From: Lysobacterales bacterium
Lineage (GTDB): Bacteria; Pseudomonadota; Gammaproteobacteria; Xanthomonadales; SZUA-5
Assembly: GCA_022841325.1 (NCBI GenBank)
Contig: JALHRS010000034.1
Span: 1 to 62,359, forward strand
DNA: 62,359 nucleotides
Direction of reading: 5' to 3'
Shown here one piece after another: positions 1 to 9,067 of the stretch. The notes beneath the pieces are model-generated. The model saw only the letters and a list, made by a program, of their open reading frames with translations, was not told the origin of the DNA and made no database searches. A program made the translations under genes and the position numbers. Numbering within the stretch: position 1 is the first letter of the stretch; every line of letters starts with the position of its first letter.

Positions 1-84
1 CCGAGTCCCGAGTCCCGAGCCCCGAGCCCCGAGTCCCGAGTCCCGAGTCCCGAGTCCCGAGTCCCGACAACCGACAACCGACAA
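1..84. repeat. Heptanucleotide tandem array (CCGAGTC/CCGAGCC, then CCGACAA)
   Basis: Twelve consecutive 7-bp units, all beginning CCG: nine CCGAGTC or CCGAGCC units (1-63), then three CCGACAA units (64-84). The window starts inside the array, so its full length is unknown. It lies about 27 bp beyond the stop codon of the minus-strand WYL regulator. Read in the direction of that gene, the strand is G-rich (GGGACTC, TTGTCGG). The same kind of array recurs at 8654, 56081 and 56544. Confidence 0.9.
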
Positions 85-110
85 CCAACCACCCGACGCG
101 CGTCAGCGCG

Positions 111-1070
111 TCAGCGCCCATAGCCCGTCAACGCCAGCGTCAGCAGCTGCTTCATTTCCTCGCGCAGCGAAACCGGTGCCAGCACTTCGGCGTCGGGGCC
201 GTAGCGCAGCACGTCCATCAGCAACTCGCGGGCATTGCCGAAAGGCAATTGCAGCTCGAAACGGCCATCCGGCAGGAAGCGCCCTTTCTGCTGCGAATGC
301 CAGCGTTCGTCGGCCACCCAGCGCGCCGCGTGCGAGGAAAAGCGAATCGTGGCCCAGGCCCGGGCAGGCCCGGAAAAGATGCCGTAGCTGGACGCGAAGT
401 GCGAATCCAGTTCGGCCTCCGGCCAGTCCTCGGCGTTCGCCAGCTGCACCTGCGCGGCGCTGATCCGGTCCAGGGCAAAACTCCGCAGGCCACGCCGGTC
501 GTGGTCGTAGGCATCCAGATACCAGTTGTCGCGGTAATGGGTGAGCCGCTGCGGCGAAGTGTCGCGCACGCTGCCGGCACCGGTGGAACGGGCGCGATAG
601 CTGAAGCTCAGGCGCTTGCGCTCGAGCACCGCACTGGTGACGCTGCGAAAGGTGGCGTCGTCGAGTTGGCGACTGGCCTGCCGGATCACCCGAATCCGTC
701 CCAGGTGATCCACCCGGTCACCAACCAGACCCTTGAGCCGGGGTCCGAGATCACCGAGGGCCTCGGCCAGCGCGCCCTCGCTCTGGGCACTGAGCGCCTG
801 CCGTGCCACCAGCAACGCGTAGACCTCATCGGGCGACAACCACAGTCCAGGCAATTCGAAACTGTGTTCCTCATCGCTGCTGTACTTGAAGCGATGGGTG
901 TCGGGATCGGTGTCGATCGGCGCGCCCAGCGCATCGCGCAGAAAAGCGATGTCGCGGTAGACCGTGGCCCGCGAGGCCTCGATCTCGTCCATCAGTTTTT
1001 CCAGCGAGACCCCGGTGCGGTTGTGCCGCAGCAAGCGATGCAGACGGACAATGCGTTCGTAGCGATCCAT
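111..1070 (-). CDS. YafY-family transcriptional regulator with HTH and WYL domains
   Basis: A 319-residue DNA-binding regulator. Residues about 1-60 form a winged helix-turn-helix (SRATVYRDIAFLRD is the recognition part). Residues about 140-215 are a WYL domain with the diagnostic NWYLDAYD stretch, and the C-terminal 80 residues fit the WCX extension. WYL proteins usually sense a small ligand or nucleic acid and act as repressors or activators; the ligand here cannot be told. The gene stands alone, and its 3' side runs into the heptamer array at 1-84. The ATG at 1070-1068 is the natural start because the HTH begins directly after it. Confidence 0.9.
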   Translation of the reverse strand: MDRYERIVRLHRLLRHNRTGVSLEKLMDEIEASRATVYRDIAFLRDALGAPIDTDPDTHRFKYSSDEEHSFELPGLWLSPDEVYALLVARQALSAQSEGALAEALGDLGPRLKGLVGDRVDHLGRIRVIRQASRQLDDATFRSVTSAVLERKRLSFSYRARSTGAGSVRDTSPQRLTHYRDNWYLDAYDHDRRGLRSFALDRISAAQVQLANAEDWPEAELDSHFASSYGIFSGPARAWATIRFSSHAARWVADERWHSQQKGRFLPDGRFELQLPFGNARELLMDVLRYGPDAEVLAPVSLREEMKQLLTLALTGYGR

Positions 1071-1124
1071 ACAGAAATTCCGCTGAGATCTGAGCGCGCC
1101 ATCGCGCAGTGCAATCCTACCCGC

Positions 1125-1568
1125 TCAGAATCCGCCGTAGCGGAAACTCGGTCCTATCGCCGCCGCCAGGATGCCGGCCAGGGCGATCAGCCCCAGCACC
1201 ATCGCCAGTCGCACAATCCGCGCGGGCATCAGCGTAGGCAGCACTCTCAGGCGCAGATAGGTCAGCAGCAACATGATCAGCGCCAGCAATCCAAGCTTGG
1301 CCAGGATCACGCTGGCGATCGGCAGGCTGGATTCAAACCACAGCGTCGAGTCCGGCAACCAGTTCCAGGCCAGCCACAAGCCGCTGACGATCAGTACTGC
1401 CAATGCGGGCAGGCCTACCCGCTGCAGCCGCGCGTGCGCATCAACCAGACCACGGGGATCGCGCGTACGCACGGCTTCAGGCGCGTAGCCGAGCACCAGA
1501 AACAGGTAGCCGCCCACCCAGACCGCGGCGGCCAACAGATGCAATACCAGGAGGGCGTGATGTGACAT
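1125..1568 (-). CDS. CopD-like small integral membrane protein
   Basis: A 147-residue, four-helix membrane protein. The first helix, with HLLAAAVWVGGYLF, resembles the CopD/CopD-like family (copper resistance D domain). Conserved His and Trp lie near the membrane face, as in that family, but a role in copper import is only inferred from similarity. The reading frame stays open upstream through the polypyrimidine tract at 1653-1720, giving a KGKGKKEKG-like extension. I reject this because the ATG at 1568-1566 (MSHHALLVLHLL) begins exactly where the helix starts. Divergent from yadG. Confidence 0.75.
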   Translation of the reverse strand: MSHHALLVLHLLAAAVWVGGYLFLVLGYAPEAVRTRDPRGLVDAHARLQRVGLPALAVLIVSGLWLAWNWLPDSTLWFESSLPIASVILAKLGLLALIMLLLTYLRLRVLPTLMPARIVRLAMVLGLIALAGILAAAIGPSFRYGGF

Positions 1569-1652
1569 CCCGCTGTTATAGCTTCCACCATGCGAAAGTC
1601 GAGTCATGTCAGGAAGTCTGGTGTCGCCGGTGCACAGAGTGGCGACAGGCGG

Positions 1653-1720
1653 CCTCCCCTTTTCCTTTTTCCCTTTTCCTTTTCCCTTTTCCTTTTTCCC
1701 TTTTCCTTTTTCCTTTCCCC
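1653..1720. repeat. Polypyrimidine/polypurine tract of CCCTTTTCCTTTT units
   Basis: A near-perfect run of C and T on the plus strand (purines on the minus strand), built of alternating CCCTTTT and CCTTTTT blocks with a period near 12-13 bp. It sits between the divergent starts of the CopD-like gene (1568) and yadG (1821), so it lies in the shared upstream region. Mirror-symmetric tracts like this can form triplex DNA and change length by slippage. Confidence 0.85.
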
Positions 1721-1783
1721 GCCCCCGACGGCCCCGCTCCGGGCAAAGCCCCGTCGTCACCAAAGCCGGCACTAGCCTTCGCC

Positions 1784-1789
1784 TATACT
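1784..1789 (+). promoter_or_regulatory. Possible -10 box for yadG-yadH
   Basis: TATACT lies 31 bp before the yadG ATG and is a near-consensus sigma-70 -10 hexamer in a GC-rich background. No good -35 hexamer is seen at the right spacing, so this is a weak call. Confidence 0.35.
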
Positions 1790-1820
1790 TGGCGGCCTAC
1801 TTGGCTACCACGAGGCGCGA

Positions 1821-2744
1821 ATGACCGCGCTGGTTGTACGCAACCTCAAGAAAACCTACGCCGGGCGCGTCGAAGCGCTCAAGGGCATCTCGCTCAACGT
1901 CGAGGAGGGGGATTTCTTTGCCCTGCTCGGGCCCAACGGCGCCGGCAAATCGACCCTGATCGGCATTGCAGCCTCGCTGGTGCGGCCTTCCGAGGGCGAT
2001 GTGCTGATCTTCGGCGACAGTGTGGTCGACCAGCGCAGTGCCGCGGTGTCCCACATCGGCCTCGTGCCCCAGGAATTCAATTTCAACCAGTTCGAGAAGC
2101 CCTTCGAGATCCTGGTCAATCAGGCTGGCTACTACGGCGTGCCGCGGGCGCTGGCGCGCAGCCGGGCCGAGCAGTATCTGAAGCAACTGTCGCTGTGGGA
2201 CAAGCGCGATGTCGCTTCGCGCACCCTGTCCGGCGGCATGAAGCGCCGGCTGATGATTGCCCGGGCCATGATGCACCAGCCGCGTCTGCTGATCCTGGAT
2301 GAGCCTACTGCGGGCGTCGATATCGAGATCCGTCGCTCCATGTGGACCTATCTGCGCGAGATCAACCGCGCGGGCACCACCGTGATCCTGACCACCCACT
2401 ATCTGGAAGAGGCCGAGAGCCTGTGCCGCAACGTGGCCATCATCGACCACGGCACTATCATCACCAACACCACGGTCAAGGCCTTGCTGGCGACGCTGGA
2501 TGTCGAAACCTTCGTCTTCGACCTGGCCTCGGCGCCGGCCACGGCACCGGAATTGCCCGGCTGCGTGGTGCACCGGGTGGATGACACCACCATCGAAGTC
2601 GAGGTGCCGCGCGGCACCGAACTCAATGGCCTGTTCGCCGCCTTGACCACGGCTGGCATCGGTGTGCGCTCGATGCGCAACAAGGCCAATCGCCTGGAGG
2701 AACTGTTCATGCGCCTGCTCGAAAAACCGCCGGTGGCCGCATGA
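1821..2744 (+). CDS. yadG: ABC transporter ATP-binding protein YadG
   Basis: A 307-residue ATPase subunit. Walker A is GPNGAGKST (37-45), the Q-loop is at Q84 (VPQEFNFN), the signature is LSGGMKRR (136-143), Walker B is LLILDEPTAG (157-166) and the switch histidine is H193. Length and wording match E. coli YadG closely, including the C-terminal region ending SMRNKANRLEELF. It powers the ABC-2 permease encoded next, with which it overlaps by 4 bp (ATGA), implying translational coupling. The exported substrate of YadGH is unknown. Confidence 0.95.
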   Translation: MTALVVRNLKKTYAGRVEALKGISLNVEEGDFFALLGPNGAGKSTLIGIAASLVRPSEGDVLIFGDSVVDQRSAAVSHIGLVPQEFNFNQFEKPFEILVNQAGYYGVPRALARSRAEQYLKQLSLWDKRDVASRTLSGGMKRRLMIARAMMHQPRLLILDEPTAGVDIEIRRSMWTYLREINRAGTTVILTTHYLEEAESLCRNVAIIDHGTIITNTTVKALLATLDVETFVFDLASAPATAPELPGCVVHRVDDTTIEVEVPRGTELNGLFAALTTAGIGVRSMRNKANRLEELFMRLLEKPPVAA

Positions 2745-3514
2745 GCACTGCCGTGCGCTGGGTCCCGTTCAAGACCATCGTCATCAAGGAAATCAATCGC
2801 ATCCTGCGCATCTGGGGCCAGACCCTGGTGCCGCCGGCGATCACGATGACCCTGTACTTCCTGATATTCGGGCAACTGGTGGGCAAGCGCATCGGCGAGA
2901 TGGGCGGGCATCAGTACATGGATTTCATCGTGCCGGGGCTGGTCATGATGAGCGTGATCCAGAACGCCTACGCCAATGTGGTCAGTTCCTTCTTCGGCAG
3001 CAAGTTCGGCCGCTATGTCGAGGAACTGCTGGTCTCACCCACGCCCAACTGGATCATTCTGGCCGGCTATGTCAGCGGCGGCGTGATGCGCAGCTGCATG
3101 GTCGGCGCCATCGTGCTGTGCGTGGCGCTGCTGTTCACCGACCTGTCGATTGCCCATCCGCTGGTGATGGTGGCCAGCGTGATCCTGGCTTCGGTGCTGT
3201 TTTCCCTGGCCGGATTCGTCAACGCCGTCTACGCCAAGAAATTCGACGACATCTCGATCATCCCGACCTTCATCCTGACGCCGCTGACCTATCTGGGTGG
3301 CGTGTTCTACTCGGTCAGCCTGTTGCCCGAGTTCTGGCGCAATGTGTCGATGGCCAACCCCATCCTGTACACCGTCAACGCCTTCCGCTACGGCGTGCTC
3401 GGCGAGAGCGACGTGCCCATCGGCGCCGCCTTCGCCATCATGCTGGTCGCCATCGCCGTGCTCGGCCTCTACTGCCTGCGGCTGCTGAACAAGGGCGTGG
3501 GTCTGCGCGCCTGA
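2741..3514 (+). CDS. yadH: ABC-2 type permease YadH
   Basis: A 257-residue inner-membrane permease of the ABC2 family with about six hydrophobic segments. It starts at the ATG overlapping the yadG stop. The PLTYLGGVFYS and NPILYTVNAFRYG stretches are typical of YadH/NodJ-type exporters. With YadG it should form a homodimeric export pump. No periplasmic or outer-membrane partner is encoded nearby. Confidence 0.93.
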   Translation: MSTAVRWVPFKTIVIKEINRILRIWGQTLVPPAITMTLYFLIFGQLVGKRIGEMGGHQYMDFIVPGLVMMSVIQNAYANVVSSFFGSKFGRYVEELLVSPTPNWIILAGYVSGGVMRSCMVGAIVLCVALLFTDLSIAHPLVMVASVILASVLFSLAGFVNAVYAKKFDDISIIPTFILTPLTYLGGVFYSVSLLPEFWRNVSMANPILYTVNAFRYGVLGESDVPIGAAFAIMLVAIAVLGLYCLRLLNKGVGLRA

Positions 3515-3530
3515 GTTTGCCGAGAGCACA

Positions 3531-3804
3531 GCGTGGCGGGACGAAGCAATCCAGTGCTCCTGGAATCGTGCCCCCGGATTGCTTCACGGCGCTTTCCATG
3601 AACTGCAGACAAGCGATGGCGGCAAGACCAGGCGGGCTGCTGCTCTGGAGGGCGCCGCGCTGCCGCGCCGCTTTGCGCTGAGCGGAGATCAAGAGCGGCC
3701 GCGCAGGCGCGCGTCCCTCCTCAAAGCCGCTCCGTGCCTGCCAGGGTTCATGGCCCGCGCGCAGTGTCGGGCAGACACACATGGCTCGCAATGACGCCGG
3801 GGCA
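3531..3804. repeat. Mosaic of degenerate dispersed repeats in the yadH-ubiA gap
   Basis: The 460-bp gap between the convergent yadH and ubiA genes (3515-3974) holds no credible gene. 3531-3600 is a decayed copy of the GAAGCAATCCAG/GGATTGCTTC palindrome seen intact at 34434 and 56299. 3640-3760 is an inverted, diverged copy of 34230-34350 (shared blocks include GAGCGGCCGCGCAGGCGCGCG's core and TGCCAGGGTTCATGGCCCG). 3781-3800 is the isolated right end GGCTCGCAATGACGCCGG. The remainder to 3974 shows nothing recognisable. Confidence 0.75.
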
Positions 3805-3974
3805 AGGGCCGATGATTTCGGTCACAACCACCGATTGCTCATGCTGGCACCGCAACCCAGCTTTGATCCGGGCTCTTCGTCGTGCACTTTCTGCTTTTCC
3901 TTCGCGTCCTTCGCGTCCCGCTGCTGGCCGTGCACGGCCGAGAAGACCAGTTTTCGCGACCGGAGCTCTCCAGA

Positions 3975-4946
3975 TCAGACGACCTTGGCCGCCGGCGCAA
4001 TCGCCAGCGCCACTGCCAGGCCGACGAAGATGACGGCGCCCACCCAGTGGTTGTTGAGAAAGGCGGCGAAGCAGGCGCTGCGCTCACGCTCGCGGGCGCG
4101 CCAGAGCTGCCAGCCCATCAGGGCGGCAGCCATGCCCAGGCCCGCCCACCAGGGCCAGCCCAGCTCGCTGCGCTGGCCGATCAATGCCAGCGTCACCAGC
4201 GCCGAGCCGTGCAGGATGCCGATCGCGATCAGGTCGAGCTCACCAAAGAGTATGGCCGTGGAGCGTGCGCCGGCCTTGATGTCGTCATCGCGATCGACCA
4301 TCGCGTAGAGCGTGTCGTAAGCCGTGGTCCACAGCAGATTGGCGCAGAACAGCAGGATCGTGATCGGTCCGATCTCCACCTCCAGCGCGGCATAGGCCAT
4401 CGGAATCGACATGCTGAAGGCCGCGCCCAGCACCACCTGCGGGAACCAGATGTGGCGTTTCATGTACGGATAGCTGACCGCCAGCACGGCCGCGACCACC
4501 GCCAGCCAGATCGTCAGTCGGTTGGTCAGCAACACCAGGCCCAAGGCCGTCAGCATCAAGGCGGCAAAGATGATCAGGGCCTCGGTGCCGGAGACTTCGC
4601 CGCTGGCCAGCGGCCGGTCCCTGGTGCGCTCGACCTCGGGATCGAGCCAGCGATCGGCGTAGTCGTTGATGACGCAGCCCGCCGAGCGGGTCAGGACCAC
4701 GCCGGCCACGAAGATCGCCAGCGTGGCAATCGGCGGCAAGCCTCCCGCCGCCAGCCACAGCGCCCACAGCGTGGGCCAGAGCAGCAGCAGGATGCCGATC
4801 GGGCGGTCCAGACGCAGCAGTCGCGCATAGGCCGGCCAACGCGATTCCGGTGCGTCCTGGGTAGCCAGCATGTGCCGGCCGGCAGCCGTCTCCACCAGAC
4901 GGTAATGCGGTCGCGACACCCGGCGGTTCTTGTTGGGCTTGGCCAT
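3975..4946 (-). CDS. ubiA: 4-hydroxybenzoate polyprenyltransferase UbiA
   Basis: A 323-residue inner-membrane prenyltransferase that attaches the polyprenyl tail to 4-hydroxybenzoate in ubiquinone synthesis. It shows multiple transmembrane helices, the first Asp-rich motif NDYADRWLD (94-102) followed by [10 protein letters not shown], and the second motif [12 protein letters not shown], both of which bind Mg-diphosphate. I chose the ATG at 4946 (MAKPNKNRR) over an upstream ATG at 4988 because the added residues are not family-like. No ubiC is adjacent. It is divergent from the halogenase-type gene. Confidence 0.95.
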   Translation of the reverse strand: MAKPNKNRRVSRPHYRLVETAAGRHMLATQDAPESRWPAYARLLRLDRPIGILLLLWPTLWALWLAAGGLPPIATLAIFVAGVVLTRSAGCVINDYADRWLDPEVERTRDRPLASGEVSGTEALIIFAALMLTALGLVLLTNRLTIWLAVVAAVLAVSYPYMKRHIWFPQVVLGAAFSMSIPMAYAALEVEIGPITILLFCANLLWTTAYDTLYAMVDRDDDIKAGARSTAILFGELDLIAIGILHGSALVTLALIGQRSELGWPWWAGLGMAAALMGWQLWRARERERSACFAAFLNNHWVGAVIFVGLAVALAIAPAAKVV

Positions 4947-5041
4947 GGTTTGATTCTGCCACGGCCGGCGGGTGGCGGATGCCGCCAACAGCGTGCGCCG
5001 CTATGCTCGGTACAAATCAGTACCTGGGGTGGTGCAAGGTC

Positions 5042-6565
5042 ATGAGTGAGCCAGGCGATCGCCCCATGCGGATCGTGATTCTGGGCGGCGGCACCGCCGG
5101 CTGGATGGCAGCCGCGCTGATGGCCACCCGCTGGGCTGATCGCCGGCCATCGATCCAGGTACTGGAGTCACCGGACATCGGCATCATCGGTGTAGGCGAG
5201 GGCTCCACACCGCAGCTCAAGGCCTTTTTCGACACGCTGGGCATCGCCGAATCGGCGTGGATGCCGCGCTGCAACGCCACCTACAAGGTCGGCATCGAGT
5301 TTCGTGACTGGTCGACGCGGGCCGGTTTCGAACACTATTTCCATCCCTTTCCCAGCGAGACCGACGAACGCACCGCGCCGGCGCTGTTCTTCAACAGCGT
5401 CATCCGTCGCCGCGGGGCCGATGTCGAAGGCCATCCGGACCCGTTCTTCCTCGCCACCGAACTGGCCAGACGCAAATTGGCGCCGCTGCCGGCCAGGAAC
5501 TTCCCCTTCCGCAGTTACTACGGCTACCACTTCGATTCGCAGCTGATCGGGCGCTTCCTGCGCCAGCACTGCTGCGCCCGTGGAGTGACTTACGTCGAAG
5601 GCACCGTGGCCCGGGTCGAACAAGCCGAGAGCGGCGACATCCTGGCCCTGCATACCGAAGACGGACGCCGGATCGAGGGCGATTTCTTTGTCGACAGCAC
5701 CGGTTTCCGCTCGCTGCTGCTGCAGGGCGCGCTGGGCGTACCCTTCCGTTCCTTCGGCGACAACCTCTACAACGATTCCGCGGTGGTGGCGCCTACGCCG
5801 GCGGACACCGATGGCATCGCCCCGCAGACCACCGCCACAGCGCTCAGCGCCGGCTGGGCCTGGCGCATTCCGCTGACCAACCGGGTGGGCAACGGTTATG
5901 TCTACAGCTCGCGTTATCTGTCGAAGATCGCCGCCGAGAACGAGCTGCGGCAGCATCTCGGACTACCCGAGGACGGCCCGCCGCTGCGCCACCTGAGCAT
6001 GAAGGTCGGTCGGGTGGAGCAGCACTGGGCGCGCAACTGCCTGGCGGTGGGCCTGTCACAGGGCTTCATCGAACCGCTCGAAGCCACCGCGCTGCATCTG
6101 GTGCAGGAAACGGTCGAGAGCTTCATCGAGGCCTATACGGCCGGCGGTTTCAGCAACCAGCACCAGGACGCCTGCAATGCCGCGATCAACGCCCGTTTCG
6201 AGGGCATCCGCGACTACATCGTCTGCCACTACAAGGTGAATTCGCGCAGCGACACGCCCTATTGGCGCGACAACTCCGCCAATACCGTGCTGTCCGATTC
6301 GCTCAGGCAGATCCTGCAGGTCTGGCACGACGGCCAGGATCTGCTGCCGGAACTGCAGCGACAGGGCATCGAGCGCTATTACGCCGCCGCCAGCTGGCAT
6401 TGCCTGCTCGGCGGCTACGGTCAGTATCCGCCGCCGCAGCGCCTGATCCCGCCCAGCGCCAAGGCCGCCCGCTACGACATCGCCCGCATCCGCGATTTCG
6501 TGCAGCGCTGCGCGCTGAATTTTCCGGCCCATGAGCAGGCCTTGCGGGAGCTCGCGGCACCGTAA
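5042..6565 (+). CDS. Tryptophan 7-halogenase-family flavoprotein
   Basis: A 507-residue FAD-dependent halogenase-like protein. The FAD-binding GGGTAGW is at 15-21, the lysine matching the catalytic Lys of PrnA is K82 in NATYKVGIEF, and the halogenase signature WxWxIP is WAWRIP near residue 270. FIEPLEATALHLVQ is the conserved C-terminal part. All key elements for forming hypohalous acid and delivering it through the Lys are therefore present. Substrate unknown: many proteobacterial members sit beside TonB receptors or natural-product genes, but here it is alone. A separate flavin reductase is not nearby. Start: ATG 5042; ATG 5069 (MRIVILGGG) is an alternative. Confidence 0.9.
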   Translation: MSEPGDRPMRIVILGGGTAGWMAAALMATRWADRRPSIQVLESPDIGIIGVGEGSTPQLKAFFDTLGIAESAWMPRCNATYKVGIEFRDWSTRAGFEHYFHPFPSETDERTAPALFFNSVIRRRGADVEGHPDPFFLATELARRKLAPLPARNFPFRSYYGYHFDSQLIGRFLRQHCCARGVTYVEGTVARVEQAESGDILALHTEDGRRIEGDFFVDSTGFRSLLLQGALGVPFRSFGDNLYNDSAVVAPTPADTDGIAPQTTATALSAGWAWRIPLTNRVGNGYVYSSRYLSKIAAENELRQHLGLPEDGPPLRHLSMKVGRVEQHWARNCLAVGLSQGFIEPLEATALHLVQETVESFIEAYTAGGFSNQHQDACNAAINARFEGIRDYIVCHYKVNSRSDTPYWRDNSANTVLSDSLRQILQVWHDGQDLLPELQRQGIERYYAAASWHCLLGGYGQYPPPQRLIPPSAKAARYDIARIRDFVQRCALNFPAHEQALRELAAP

Positions 6566-6613
6566 GTGGGTCCGGCCTACGCCGGACGTAGCGCGGCTCC
6601 GGCGCGCGAAAGA

Positions 6614-6645
6614 CCGACTTTGGTCTAGTCCACGACCAAAGTCGG
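6614..6645. terminator. 12-bp inverted repeat between the halogenase gene and acsA
   Basis: CCGACTTTGGTC (6614-6625) and its exact complement GACCAAAGTCGG (6634-6645) flank an 8-bp loop. It sits 48 bp after the halogenase stop and 66 bp before the acsA ATG. There is no T-run, so it may be a hairpin terminator, a transcript-stabilising stem or an operator for acsA. Confidence 0.5.
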
Positions 6646-6711
6646 ACGCCGGGAGCAGCGGGCTCGGCTAAGCTTGCTCCATGCGTCAACCACACTGTTC
6701 GGGAGGACACC

Positions 6712-8652
6712 ATGGCCACTCTGTATCCGGTTCCTGAAGCATTTGCCGCCAGGGCGCGTTTCACCGCCGAGACTTATCGCACGCAATATGCGGCCTCGAT
6801 GGCCGACCCGGAAAGCTACTGGCGTGAGGCTGCCAGGCGGCTCGACTGGTACACCTTCCCTACCCAGATCAAGGATGTCAGCTACCAGGCCGAGGATTTC
6901 CGCATCCGCTGGTATGAGAACGGTGAGTTGAACGTGTCGGTGAACTGTCTGGACCGGCATCTGGCCAGCCGCGGCGACAAGACCGCGATTCTGTGGGAGG
7001 GCGACAATCCCGAGGAAAGTCTGCGACTGAGCTATCGCGAGTTGCATGCGCGGGTCTGCAAGATGGCCAATGCGCTGCGCAAGCTCGGTATCGGCAAGGG
7101 CGATCGGGTCACGATCTATCTGCCGATGATTCCCGAGGCGGCGATCGCGATGCTGGCCTGTACCCGCATCGGGGCGGTGCATTCCATTGTCTTCGGCGGC
7201 TTCTCGCCGGATGCGCTGGTCAGCCGCATCGACGATTGTCAGTCGACGCTGGTGATCACCTCCGACGAAAGCCTGCGCGGCGGCCGCATCGTGCCGCTGA
7301 AGACCAATGTCGACGAGGCGCTCAAGAATCCGGCCACGGCAACGGTGCAGAAGGTCATCGTGGTCAAGCGCACCGGACGCGCCGTGGAATGGGTCAACGG
7401 GCGCGATCTCTGGTACCACGAGATCGTCGCCGATGAGCCGGAGACCTGCGAGCCGGAGCGCATGAACGCGGAAGATCCGCTGTTCATCCTCTACACCTCC
7501 GGTTCCACCGGCAAACCCAAGGGTGTGCTCCACACCACCGGCGGCTATCTGGTGTGGGTGAGCTTCACCCACGAGGCCGTGTTCGATCTGCGCGAAGACG
7601 ATGTCTATTGGTGCACGGCCGATGTCGGCTGGGTCACGGGACACAGCTATGTGGTCTACGGGCCACTGGCCAATGGGGCCACCTCGGTGATGTTCGAGGG
7701 CATCCCCAATTACCCGAATGTCTCGCGCTTCTGGGAGGTGGTCGACAAGCATCAGATCACCATCATCTACACCGCACCGACGGCCATCCGCGCGCTGATG
7801 CGCGAGGGCGAGGAGCCGGTGAAACGCTGCTCGCGCGCATCCCTGCGCCTGCTCGGAACGGTCGGCGAGCCGATCAATCCGGAAGCCTGGGAGTGGTATC
7901 ACCGGGTGGTCGGCGATGGCCGCTGCCCGATCGTCGACACCTGGTGGCAGACCGAAACCGGTGGCATGTTGATCACGCCACTGCCCGGCGCCATCGCCCA
8001 GAAGCCGGGATCGGCCACGCTGCCCTTTTTTGGCGTACGCCCAGCCATCGTCGATGCCGAAGGCCACCAGCTTGAAGGTGCGGTCGAGGGCAATCTGGTG
8101 TTGCTGGACAGCTGGCCGGGACAGATGCGCACTGTCTACGGCGACCACAAGCGCTTCATCGAAACCTATTTCACGACCTTTCCGGGCACTTATTTCACTG
8201 GCGATGGCGCCCGCCGCGACGAGGACGGCTATTACTGGATCACCGGCCGCGTCGATGACGTGCTGAATGTGGCCGGCCACCGCCTGGGCACGGCCGAGAT
8301 CGAGAGCGCGCTGGTCTCGCACCCGGCCGTGGCCGAGGCCGCCGTGGTCGGCTGCGCCCACGACATCAAGGGCCAGGGCATCTATGTCTACGTGACCCTG
8401 AAGACCGGCGTCGAGCCCACCGAGGCACTGCGCAAGGAACTGCGCGAGCACGTGCGCAAGGAAATCAGCCCGATCGCCACACCGGATTACATCCAGTGGG
8501 CCCCCGGTCTGCCGAAAACCCGCTCCGGCAAGATCATGCGCCGCATCCTGCGCAAGATTGCCGCGAACGAACACGAGCAGCTCGGCGATATCTCCACGCT
8601 GGCCGATCCGGGCGTGGTGGCCAATCTGGTGGCGGAGCGTCTGGTGCGGTAA
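6712..8652 (+). CDS. acsA: Acetyl-CoA synthetase AcsA
   Basis: A 646-residue AMP-forming acetate:CoA ligase: acetate + ATP + CoA to acetyl-CoA + AMP + PPi. The P-loop is [11 protein letters not shown] (261-271), the W of [10 protein letters not shown] marks the acetate pocket, and the C-terminal [11 protein letters not shown] carries the lysine that protein acetyltransferases modify in this family. Full family length. The start follows a strong GGGAGGAC ribosome site. A GGGGCAC heptamer array begins one base after the stop codon. The next gene on the same strand is a response regulator of the type that controls acs elsewhere. Confidence 0.97.
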   Translation: MATLYPVPEAFAARARFTAETYRTQYAASMADPESYWREAARRLDWYTFPTQIKDVSYQAEDFRIRWYENGELNVSVNCLDRHLASRGDKTAILWEGDNPEESLRLSYRELHARVCKMANALRKLGIGKGDRVTIYLPMIPEAAIAMLACTRIGAVHSIVFGGFSPDALVSRIDDCQSTLVITSDESLRGGRIVPLKTNVDEALKNPATATVQKVIVVKRTGRAVEWVNGRDLWYHEIVADEPETCEPERMNAEDPLFILYTSGSTGKPKGVLHTTGGYLVWVSFTHEAVFDLREDDVYWCTADVGWVTGHSYVVYGPLANGATSVMFEGIPNYPNVSRFWEVVDKHQITIIYTAPTAIRALMREGEEPVKRCSRASLRLLGTVGEPINPEAWEWYHRVVGDGRCPIVDTWWQTETGGMLITPLPGAIAQKPGSATLPFFGVRPAIVDAEGHQLEGAVEGNLVLLDSWPGQMRTVYGDHKRFIETYFTTFPGTYFTGDGARRDEDGYYWITGRVDDVLNVAGHRLGTAEIESALVSHPAVAEAAVVGCAHDIKGQGIYVYVTLKTGVEPTEALRKELREHVRKEISPIATPDYIQWAPGLPKTRSGKIMRRILRKIAANEHEQLGDISTLADPGVVANLVAERLVR

Positions 8653-8653
8653 C

Positions 8654-8740
8654 GGGGCACGGGGCACGGGGCACGGGGCACGGGGCACGGGGCACGGGGC
8701 ACGGGGCACGGGGCACGGGGCACGGGGCACGGGGCACGGG
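8654..8740 (+). repeat. GGGGCAC heptamer array directly after the acsA stop
   Basis: Twelve perfect GGGGCAC units (8654-8737) plus a trailing GGG, starting one base after the TAA of acsA. On the coding strand this gives runs of four G spaced by CAC, a textbook G-quadruplex-forming pattern. The reading-frame-independent peptide PRAPCPV seen on the other strand is an artefact of the 7-bp period. Confidence 0.95.
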
Positions 8741-8796
8741 AAAGGCTACGGATTTGCGGCGCTCTTGTGGGTTCAGACTGGCCTTAACGCTCTTTC

Positions 8797-8876
8797 CTGT
8801 GGGAGCGGACTCTGTCCGCGATGTCGGCAGGGCCGCTTGGCGGTCAGTCGTCGCGGACAGAGTCGGCTCCCACAGG
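8797..8876. repeat. REP-like inverted pair, TGTGGGAGCGGACTCTGTCC type
   Basis: Two head-to-head copies of a TGTGGGAGC...GACTCTGTCCGCGA unit form a long imperfect hairpin of about 80 bp. A second pair of the same family is at 9751-9824. These resemble the extragenic palindromes common in Pseudomonas and Xanthomonadales. The rest of the 8741-9067 gap holds nothing further that I recognise. Confidence 0.8.
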
Positions 8877-9067
8877 CGAGGCGGCGATGGTCCACAGGTG
8901 CGGTGGCCACCGGGTACCGGAGTTGGCCGCTTCATCGTGTCACGTAGCTCGCTTTGCTCCCAACGTGACCTACGTCCCCGCGCTTGCCGCCGCCGTGGCG
9001 CTCGCACTTGAGCACTGAAGCCCAAAACATGATGGAATTGGGTCGGCATCTCAATGGTCCGGCAGCC

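Noticed and set aside
249..1565. 438-residue plus-strand frame opposite the WYL and CopD-like genes
   Set aside because: It covers two well-supported minus-strand genes and shows no recognisable domain.
1569..1772. N-terminal KGKGKKEKG extension of the CopD-like protein
   Set aside because: It is translation of the polypyrimidine tract; the family fold starts at the ATG at 1568.
3515..3974. Insertion sequence remnant
   Set aside because: No transposase fragment, no terminal inverted repeats of IS size and no target duplication seen; the content is short palindromic repeats.
8487..8730. Open frames coding for PRAPCPV repeats across the heptamer array (both strands, and again at 56392-56740)
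   Set aside because: The 7-bp period makes all three frames open with the same peptide; no ribosome site and no family similarity.
6625..8730. 701-residue frame antisense to acsA
   Set aside because: A high-GC shadow: codon pattern is dictated by acsA, composition is His/Arg/Ala-skewed and no domain is visible. The same applies to long antisense frames over oppA, maeA, the MacB-type permease and the M23 gene.
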